A DNA stretch of 9,295 nt from an uncultured Opitutaceae bacterium. GTDB taxonomy: Bacteria; Verrucomicrobiota; Verrucomicrobiae; Opitutales; Opitutaceae. The translations under genes were made by a program, and so were the position numbers. Location of the stretch: contig CAMLSH010000114.1 of assembly GCA_946482625.1 (NCBI GenBank), forward strand, positions 1 through 9,295. Direction: 5' to 3'. The notes beneath the pieces were generated by a model. It was not told the origin of the DNA. It worked only from the letters and a program-made list of their open reading frames with translations, and made no database searches. Shown piece after piece: positions 1 to 4,916 of the stretch (positions within the stretch are counted from its first letter, which is position 1; every line of letters begins with the position of its first letter).

Positions 1-1154
1 AATGGCGCAACTTCCGCCGGCGACGGACAGGCCTGGCGCGCGTGGTAATACTCCTCGAGAAAGAGCAGATCGATCTTCGAGGTCGTGCCGCGAAGCGTCG
101 CGTCCTGAAGCAGAATCGGGAACGTTTTGGTCTGCTCGAAATACGTCGGCAACAGCAGGTCGGCGATGCCTTTGGTCTCGCGAAGATCGTCTGCGAGGTA
201 GGCGAGAAACTGCGCGCGGTTCTGCACAAAAGCGTCGGCGATTTTGTCGCCCGCGAGATAAGTTCGCGCTCCGCTTTCGGCGGCATCTTCGCTCGTGATG
301 CCGAAATAAACCGCGACATCCTTCAGGCTGTAAGATGTGAGCTCGCGCGTCGTGATATCGTACATCTGCACGAGCAGATACGTGTCGACCACGGTACGTC
401 CGGGGAGATCGGCGCGCGGGAAATCGATCCAGCGTTCCGCGACTTTCAATCGGCTGTTTCGAAACGTCGCCTTCTGCCCAAAGCGTCCCCATGCGCAGGG
501 GACCTTGAAGCGCTTCGCCCGCTGACGCAGGTAATCGAAATCGAATTTGAACAGATTGTGCCCTTCGATGACGTCCGGGTCTTCTTCGCGGAGCACGTCG
601 TTGAACTCCTGCAGGAGTTTCTTCTCCGCCTCGTCGGTCATCGCATCGAGCACGAGCAGCCGTTGCCGCGCGCCGAACTGAAGCCCGATCGCCAGCACGC
701 GGTCGCCCGGTTTCGCGGCGTTGCTGAAGCTGCCCTCCTCGCTGGAGCCGGTTTCGATGTCGAACTGGCAGCGCTTGATCTGCGTGAAACTCAGGTCGCG
801 AAAAAGCCGTTCCCGGCGCTGAAGCAAAAACGCGTTCTCCAGCGGCCGAACCGTGTCGGCGGAAACGCCGGTCGTCTTGAGGAGCGCGTAAAAACTATCG
901 TGCGCCGCGAGCGTATCGGCGTGCGCGAGGTGGCTGTAAACGCCCTCGCCTTTCAGGAGTTCGATCTCAACGCCCGCCACGCCGACATCGGCCGGCGGTT
1001 CGGAAAACCACGTGAAGGGCCGCAGCGTTTCAACGCGCTCGTCACGACTACCGTCGGGGCGCGCGACCGAGACATGAGCCCGGCCCTCGTCGTCGATCCA
1101 AAGACCGCAGATCGGCGCAGTCGCGGGCGCTGGGGTTGGCCGGGCGTCGCTCAA
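1..1154 (-). CDS. Family B DNA polymerase, N-terminal part with 3'-5' exonuclease domain (C-terminus beyond left edge)
   Basis: The frame is open from a TTG at 1154 to the window edge, giving 384 residues. All three family B proofreading motifs are visible: Exo I as FDIET (D132, E134), Exo II as EGHNLFKFDFDYL (N200, D205), and Exo III as YLADD (Y319, D323). The exonuclease should therefore be active, hydrolysing mismatched 3' ends. The polymerase palm motifs would lie further left and are not in the window, so a polymerase domain is expected from the family but not seen. The TTG start overlaps the stop of the upstream membrane-protein gene (TTGA). I chose it because an in-frame TAA lies only four codons upstream, high third-position GC begins directly after the TTG, and the next good start (GTG, residue 59) would remove coding-like sequence. 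It could be related to polB/Pol II. No Shine-Dalgarno sequence is visible, which fits translational coupling. Confidence 0.82.
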   Translation of the reverse strand, partial: MSDARPTPAPATAPICGLWIDDEGRAHVSVARPDGSRDERVETLRPFTWFSEPPADVGVAGVEIELLKGEGVYSHLAHADTLAAHDSFYALLKTTGVSADTVRPLENAFLLQRRERLFRDLSFTQIKRCQFDIETGSSEEGSFSNAAKPGDRVLAIGLQFGARQRLLVLDAMTDEAEKKLLQEFNDVLREEDPDVIEGHNLFKFDFDYLRQRAKRFKVPCAWGRFGQKATFRNSRLKVAERWIDFPRADLPGRTVVDTYLLVQMYDITTRELTSYSLKDVAVYFGITSEDAAESGARTYLAGDKIADAFVQNRAQFLAYLADDLRETKGIADLLLPTYFEQTKTFPILLQDATLRGTTSKIDLLFLEEYYHARQACPSPAEVAP

Positions 1155-1492
1155 AACGGTTTGTTATACACCATGTACACCGCGATGAAGACGAGCGCCA
1201 GGGCGACGGCAGCGAAGACCTTGGCCTTCTCGCGACGGCGATAGCCGATGCCTGCGAGCGCGGACAAACCGAGCCAGCAAACCATCTTCACGATCATCCA
1301 GCCAGCGAACTGGTTGCCGTAGAGTTTGGAGATCAGTCCGAAGCCGCTGACGACCATCACGAGGCTCGCGATGCCGGTTATCATCAGGACTTTTTTGCGC
1401 GTCTCCGCCGGGGCGGCGAAGGCGTAAAACGTGTAGCCGGTCAAAACCAGCAAGGAGAAGACGTGAAGGAATTGGTAGACGACGGGACTCAT
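1151..1492 (-). CDS. Small four-helix membrane protein, function unknown
   Basis: The product has 113 residues starting MSPVVYQFLH. Four hydrophobic stretches are visible at about residues 5-27, 34-54, 62-83 and 91-110. They are separated by short charged loops: AETRKK after the first helix and RRREKAK before the fourth. I see no enzymatic motif and do not recognise the family. Upstream frame up to 1645 stays open, but that stretch reads as Arg/Gly-rich noncoding sequence and contains palindromes, so I take the ATG at 1492. No Shine-Dalgarno sequence precedes it. The stop TGA overlaps the TTG start of the family B polymerase, so the two are probably co-transcribed and coupled, although nothing in this protein suggests a role in DNA synthesis. 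Confidence 0.8.
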   Translation of the reverse strand: MSPVVYQFLHVFSLLVLTGYTFYAFAAPAETRKKVLMITGIASLVMVVSGFGLISKLYGNQFAGWMIVKMVCWLGLSALAGIGYRRREKAKVFAAVALALVFIAVYMVYNKPF

Positions 1493-1515
1493 GAAGCGAT
1501 GGGTAGGTGAAGTGC

Positions 1516-1533
1516 GACCGCCGTGAGGCGGTC
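1516..1533. repeat. Perfect 7-bp hairpin, GACCGCC / GGCGGTC
   Basis: On the plus strand GACCGCC, a GTGA tetraloop (GNRA type) and GGCGGTC form an unbroken stem. It lies 24 bases upstream of the membrane-protein ATG on the minus strand, in what should be its 5' leader. It could be a dispersed palindromic element or a leader hairpin. On the plus strand it is followed by an A-rich run, not a T-run, and on the minus strand by no T-run, so it is not a classical terminator. Confidence 0.45.
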
Positions 1534-1564
1534 CAAGAAAAAGTTGATCCTCCGCCTGTGCCGT

Positions 1565-1605
1565 GCGCCCAAAGGCTCTAGTCCTTTTTAGGTTAAGGTG
1601 GGCGC
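1565..1605. other. Nested stem-loop with alternative inner pairings
   Basis: GCGCCCA (1565-1571) pairs with TGGGCGC (1599-1605) as a 7-bp outer stem. Inside it, AAGG (1572-1575) can pair with CCTT (1583-1586). The same CCTT can instead pair with AAGG at 1595-1598. In the minus-strand sense this falls in the leader of the membrane-protein gene. The mutually exclusive pairings resemble a regulatory leader, but the inner stems are only 4 bp and may be chance. It matches no riboswitch family I know. Confidence 0.25.
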
Positions 1606-1800
1606 CTCCCCCGCAGCGTCTGCTTTCCGATTTACGGCCTAGCATCTTCCACGGCGGGCTCAGCTCCCGTAATAAATCTAAGGCAAAGAGCAGTTATTGA
1701 AAGCACCTCGAACACTGCAGAGGATCAGCCGCCCACCGTAGGTCGCGCGCGGGCTCCGTCAAATGCGAAGACACGGTTTTCGTGCGGCCGGGATTCTGAG

Positions 1801-1820
1801 GGTGGAGCGGACGCTCCGCG
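1801..1820 (+). repeat. Palindromic repeat, copy A
   Basis: The sequence GGTGGAGCGGACGCTCCGCG contains the inverted repeat GGAGCG/CGCTCC (1804-1817). A copy differing by one substitution and one inserted base occurs at 9015-9035, also in a spacer. The flanks also match in part: GAG before, TCCTG shortly after. It looks like a REP-type dispersed intergenic element. It lies in the spacer downstream of the glucosidase gene. Confidence 0.55.
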
Positions 1821-1874
1821 CATCCTGAGCGACGTCGCACGGGAAACCCGGCCTGCTCGCTGGCAAACGTTCAA

Positions 1875-1895
1875 AACGCGCCGGGACGGCGCGTT
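1875..1895 (-). terminator. Hairpin after the glucosidase stop, possible terminator
   Basis: On the minus strand, AACGCGCC, the loop GTCCC and GGCGCGTT form a perfect 8-bp GC-rich stem starting 16 bases after the glucosidase stop. It is followed by TTGAACGTTTG, so with the two T's of the stem there is a run of only four T's. Placement and stem suit an intrinsic terminator of the esterase-glucosidase unit; the T-tract is weak. It is preceded by GGTGG, as in the palindromic repeat at 1801-1820, so it may instead be a diverged member of that family that also stops transcription. Confidence 0.45.
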
Positions 1896-1911
1896 CCACC
1901 TTTCGAGCCGC

Positions 1912-3276
1912 TCACAGCCCGGCGCCGTTTGCCCGGATCACGTCGCGGTACCACGCGTACGAGTCTTTCGGCGTGCGCTTTTGCGTCTCGTAGTCGACAT
2001 GGACGAGGCCGAAACGGTCCTTGTAGCCTTCCATCCACTCGAAGTTGTCCAAGATCGACCAATAAAAATAGCCCGCCACCGGCACGCCATCATCGATCGC
2101 CTGACGGATACCGCCGAGATAACGCGCCATGAAATCGATGCGCTGCGGATCGTGAACCGCACCGTCGAGATGCACGAAGTCGGTGTTACAGTAACCGTTT
2201 TCCGAAAACACCAGCGGCAGTCCGTAACGCTCCGTCTGGAACTTCGCCGCCCAATATGGCGCCATCGGCGCGACATTGAGCCACGGCAGCGTGCCGCGCG
2301 GATTGCCGATGCCCCACCCGCCGCCGGGGACCTTCTCGGGATTTCCCTTCGCGTCGGCGCGGATCTTCCAGCCGGAGTAACAATTGTACGCGAGAAAATC
2401 GACCTTCTGGGAAATCAACTTCATATCCGCCGATGTGATTGCGGGCAGATCTTTCTCGAAGGCTTTCAGCCCTTCCTCCGGATATTTCCCGAACATGATC
2501 GGGTCCGCCCACCACGCGAGATTCCACATGCCGCGATCCGTGCTCGCGAAATAATCGCGCCGCGCCGCTTCGATATCGCGCTTCGAATCCGTCGCCGGAA
2601 TGCGTTCGCGGCCGGTGTGCGCGATGGAGATTTTCACTTTGCCCTCACAGCCCGCGCGCAATGTCTGCACGCCGCGCCCATGCGCCATCAACAGATGATG
2701 CGCGCCGCGCAGACATTCGCCGAACGAGAGCTTCAGCCCGGGAGCGAACATGCCTTCGTGGTAACCGAGCCCAAGAATCACGGGCGGTTCGTTGAAGGTC
2801 ATCCAGTGTTTCACGCGGTCGCCGAGTTTCGCCGCCACGATCTCCGCGTAGTCGCCAAACCACTCGACGATGTCGCGGTTCATGAACCCGCCGCGCTCCT
2901 GCAACGCCTGCGGCAGATCCCAGTGAAAGAGCGTTACCCACGGCGTGATGTCCGCCGCGAGCAGTTCGTCGATGAGCTTGTCGTAGAAAGCCAGCCCCTT
3001 GGCGTTGGGCTTTCCCGTGCCCGTTGGCTGAATACGCGGCCAGGCGACCGACATGCGATACGCCTGAAGCCCGAGCTGCTTCATCAATACCACGTCTTCC
3101 CGCCAGCGATGATAGTGATCGCAGGCGACATCACCCGTGTGACCCTCGAAAACTTTTCCCGGCTGATGGGAAAACACATCCCAGACGGACGGCCCGCGAC
3201 CGTCCTCGGCGGCGGCTCCTTCGATTTGATAAGCGGCGGCGGCGGCGCCCCAGGTGAAATTTTTCGGGAATGACAT
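1912..3276 (-). CDS. GH1 beta-glucosidase, cytoplasmic
   Basis: The 454-residue product has the full length of glycoside hydrolase family 1 and its retaining catalytic machinery. The acid/base glutamate is in TFNEP (E163) and the nucleophile in SENG (E359). The N-terminal signature FTWGAAAAAYQIEGA includes the sugar-binding Q17; FHWDLPQAL includes H118; YFYWSILDNFEW near the C-terminus includes the subsite -1 residues W406, E413 and W414. It should hydrolyse beta-linked glucosides or cellobiose-like oligosaccharides; the exact sugar cannot be read from sequence. There is no signal peptide, so it acts in the cytoplasm. I chose the ATG at 3276 over an upstream TTG (3309) because MSFPKNFTWG is the usual GH1 beginning. 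The gene lies 112 bases downstream of the esterase on the same strand, with no clear terminator between, and a hairpin follows its stop. No Shine-Dalgarno sequence is seen. Confidence 0.95.
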   Translation of the reverse strand: MSFPKNFTWGAAAAAYQIEGAAAEDGRGPSVWDVFSHQPGKVFEGHTGDVACDHYHRWREDVVLMKQLGLQAYRMSVAWPRIQPTGTGKPNAKGLAFYDKLIDELLAADITPWVTLFHWDLPQALQERGGFMNRDIVEWFGDYAEIVAAKLGDRVKHWMTFNEPPVILGLGYHEGMFAPGLKLSFGECLRGAHHLLMAHGRGVQTLRAGCEGKVKISIAHTGRERIPATDSKRDIEAARRDYFASTDRGMWNLAWWADPIMFGKYPEEGLKAFEKDLPAITSADMKLISQKVDFLAYNCYSGWKIRADAKGNPEKVPGGGWGIGNPRGTLPWLNVAPMAPYWAAKFQTERYGLPLVFSENGYCNTDFVHLDGAVHDPQRIDFMARYLGGIRQAIDDGVPVAGYFYWSILDNFEWMEGYKDRFGLVHVDYETQKRTPKDSYAWYRDVIRANGAGL

Positions 3277-3388
3277 GGCTGGAAAAAGAAAACCAAAGCG
3301 GAACCGCAAAGAGCGAAAACTAAGCCACGCAACTCAGTAGAGCGGCAGGCATCGCCTCGTGGCGGCGAGCGCGCGATCGCAGTTCACA

Positions 3389-4741
3389 TCATTTCGCGAG
3401 ACCGAGAAAGTTGACGACCCAGGCGTTGATCGCCTCCCACTGCTCGGTCGTGTAGTCGTGAGCGAGCTCGAGTGTGAGACCGAGCGTCTTGGGGGCGGAG
3501 ATGACGTTGTAAGCGGCGTAGGTCGACGTCGGCGGACAGACGTCGTCGTTGTAGCCCCAATTATAGAACCCCGGCACTTTCACGCGTCGCGCGAAGTTCA
3601 CCGTATCGTAGTAACGGGTCGTGGCGATTTTCTCCGGCGTGGCCATGGTCGAGGGATTGCCATCCCACGAGCGAAACGGATGCGGCCAGCCGCCCGCGCG
3701 TCCGTGCAGCGGGCCGGTGACGTCGCAGAAAGCCGGATGCGTCACAGCGATCCCGGTCACGCGCGAATCCAGTGCAGCCGTGGCGATGGAAAGCTGTCCA
3801 CCCTGGCTCGCGCCCATCACGAGGAGGTCCTTGCCGTTCCACATCTCGCGCGAGGCGAGAAAATCGTTCGCGCGAACGCAGCTGAGGTTCACCCGGCGGT
3901 AATAAAACCGTTCACGGTCATCGAGGCCGTTCAACCAGTAGCCATTGAGCGCGCTGGCGAGGAGTTGGTCGTACACTTCCTGTCCGAGATTCACGGGAAT
4001 ACCGTGGATGCCGATCTCCAGCACGATCACGCCGCGCGCCGCGAGGTCTTTGTCTCCCGGGTACGGACGCACTCCGGCACCGGGGACTTTGAGCACCGCG
4101 GGATATTTGCCGGGCTTTTTCGGTTCACAGAGAATGCCGTACACCCGGGCAGGTGCGCTCCAGCCCTCGCCGACCGTGCGGAAACTCACGTGGTAAACAT
4201 TGACGGTCCCGCTGCTGGCCTCGGGAAGAAGCGTGAGACGCGCATCGAGCGGGACCTTGGCGAGGTCGTCTTTGCCCTTCTTCCAGAACGCATCGAAATC
4301 CTCCGGCTCGGTCTGGGTGGGTTGGATCTTCTCTGGCGAGAAAGCCGCCGTCGCCGCGCCTTTGTACGTTTTGCCCGCGACTTCGACCGAGACTGAGCAG
4401 CGCAAAAATCCCGGCTGCGTCATCGTGCCGCCGTCGATGACCAAACCGTCGAGCGGCACCTGCGTGGTCTGTGTATTCACGGGCTGGAGCTCCGGGCCCA
4501 CGGTGTAACTCACCGTGACGTTGTCCACCGGCGTGTTATCCGCCGTAACCGTGACGCGGAATTTCACCGGCTCGCCAACGACGTACGTCCAGTCGCGATG
4601 ATCGGGCGCCACGCGCACGTGTACCGTGGCGATGCGAAGGGCGGCTTGTGGCGGCACCGGCGCGATGGGCGTAGACGCTTGGGAAAGCGCGGCGGAGGAC
4701 AGCGCAAAAACGGCCGAGGCGAGGAGGCGTAGTGGGGTCAT
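3389..4741 (-). CDS. Exported acetyl xylan esterase (AXE1 / CE7-type alpha/beta hydrolase)
   Basis: The 450-residue product begins with a signal peptide: MTPLR, a hydrophobic run at about 6-19, and a likely cut after A22 in LSQA-STP. Residues about 30-135 look like an extra all-beta domain. From about 140 to the end is an AXE1-type alpha/beta hydrolase with nucleophile S312 in GASQGGQ, acid D399 in GYNDDVCPP and H428 in ELAHDY. The CPP followed by AAYN is characteristic of the CE7 family. It should remove acetyl groups from xylan or acetylated oligosaccharides outside the cytoplasm. Well-studied CE7 enzymes are about 320 residues and cytoplasmic, so the signal peptide and N-terminal domain are notable. 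I preferred the ATG at 4741 to a TTG at 4789 because it begins the signal peptide. The gene precedes the GH1 gene by 112 bases and probably shares its transcript. Substrate is inferred from family; cephalosporin or other small acetyl esters are alternatives. Confidence 0.88.
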   Translation of the reverse strand: MTPLRLLASAVFALSSAALSQASTPIAPVPPQAALRIATVHVRVAPDHRDWTYVVGEPVKFRVTVTADNTPVDNVTVSYTVGPELQPVNTQTTQVPLDGLVIDGGTMTQPGFLRCSVSVEVAGKTYKGAATAAFSPEKIQPTQTEPEDFDAFWKKGKDDLAKVPLDARLTLLPEASSGTVNVYHVSFRTVGEGWSAPARVYGILCEPKKPGKYPAVLKVPGAGVRPYPGDKDLAARGVIVLEIGIHGIPVNLGQEVYDQLLASALNGYWLNGLDDRERFYYRRVNLSCVRANDFLASREMWNGKDLLVMGASQGGQLSIATAALDSRVTGIAVTHPAFCDVTGPLHGRAGGWPHPFRSWDGNPSTMATPEKIATTRYYDTVNFARRVKVPGFYNWGYNDDVCPPTSTYAAYNVISAPKTLGLTLELAHDYTTEQWEAINAWVVNFLGLAK

Positions 4742-4818
4742 GGGAGAGCGGGTAACCACGGTGAAGCGAGCGACGGGGCGCCGCGTCAATCAGGAGTTTT
4801 GCGAGGTTAGCGACAAAC

Positions 4819-4834
4819 CATGTGCGCAGACATG
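4819..4834. promoter_or_regulatory. 16-bp dyad upstream of the esterase, candidate operator
   Basis: CATGT-GCGCAG-ACATG is an inverted repeat with perfect 5-bp arms, lying 78 bases upstream of the esterase ATG in the 175-base spacer after the kinase gene. Size and position suit an operator for a dimeric regulator of the esterase-glucosidase unit. No regulator gene is in the window, and a 5-bp arm repeat can arise by chance. Confidence 0.2.
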
Positions 4835-4893
4835 ATTTTGGTTCCCCGTCTATTGAGACCTGTTTCCCCCCAGCGGGCGAAACGCTCTCGTGC

Positions 4894-4911
4894 GCCCTCC
4901 CCCCGGAGGGC
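4894..4911. other. Perfect 7-bp hairpin just after the kinase stop
   Basis: GCCCTCC, CCCC, GGAGGGC on the plus strand form an uninterrupted GC-rich stem five bases past the kinase stop codon. In the transcribed minus-strand sense it is followed by GCACGAGAGC, with no T-run, so it is not a standard intrinsic terminator. It could be an mRNA-end stabiliser, a Rho-independent signal of weak form, or an interspersed palindrome. Confidence 0.35.
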
Positions 4912-4916
4912 TGCTT

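Larger units (their letters stand above)
1493..1911. other. 419-base spacer between glucosidase end and membrane-protein start
   Basis: I find no convincing gene here on either strand. The stretch holds several inverted repeats: 1516-1533, 1565-1605, 1804-1817, 1829-1838 (GCGACGTCGC, a perfect palindrome), 1840-1850 (CGGG-AAA-CCCG) and 1875-1895. The section 1670-1710 is AT-richer than its surroundings and is the likeliest place for the minus-strand promoter of the membrane-protein/polymerase pair. No pair of promoter hexamers stands out there. Confidence 0.6.

Noticed and set aside
42..1244. 400-codon open frame on the plus strand opposite the polymerase gene
   Set aside because: It is antisense to a frame with all three exonuclease motifs; its protein is Arg/Val-rich with no motifs. 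Long antisense frames are common at this GC content.
1981..3273. 430-codon open frame on the plus strand opposite the glucosidase
   Set aside because: The minus strand encodes a complete GH1 enzyme with both catalytic glutamates; the plus-strand product resembles nothing.
3359..4396. 345-codon open frame on the plus strand opposite the esterase
   Set aside because: Antisense shadow of the complete esterase, whose signal peptide and catalytic triad lie on the minus strand; the plus-strand product shows no motif.
4894..4911. Intrinsic terminator for the kinase gene
   Set aside because: The stem is perfect but is followed by GCACGAGAGC with no T-run in the transcribed direction; kept only as an unassigned hairpin.
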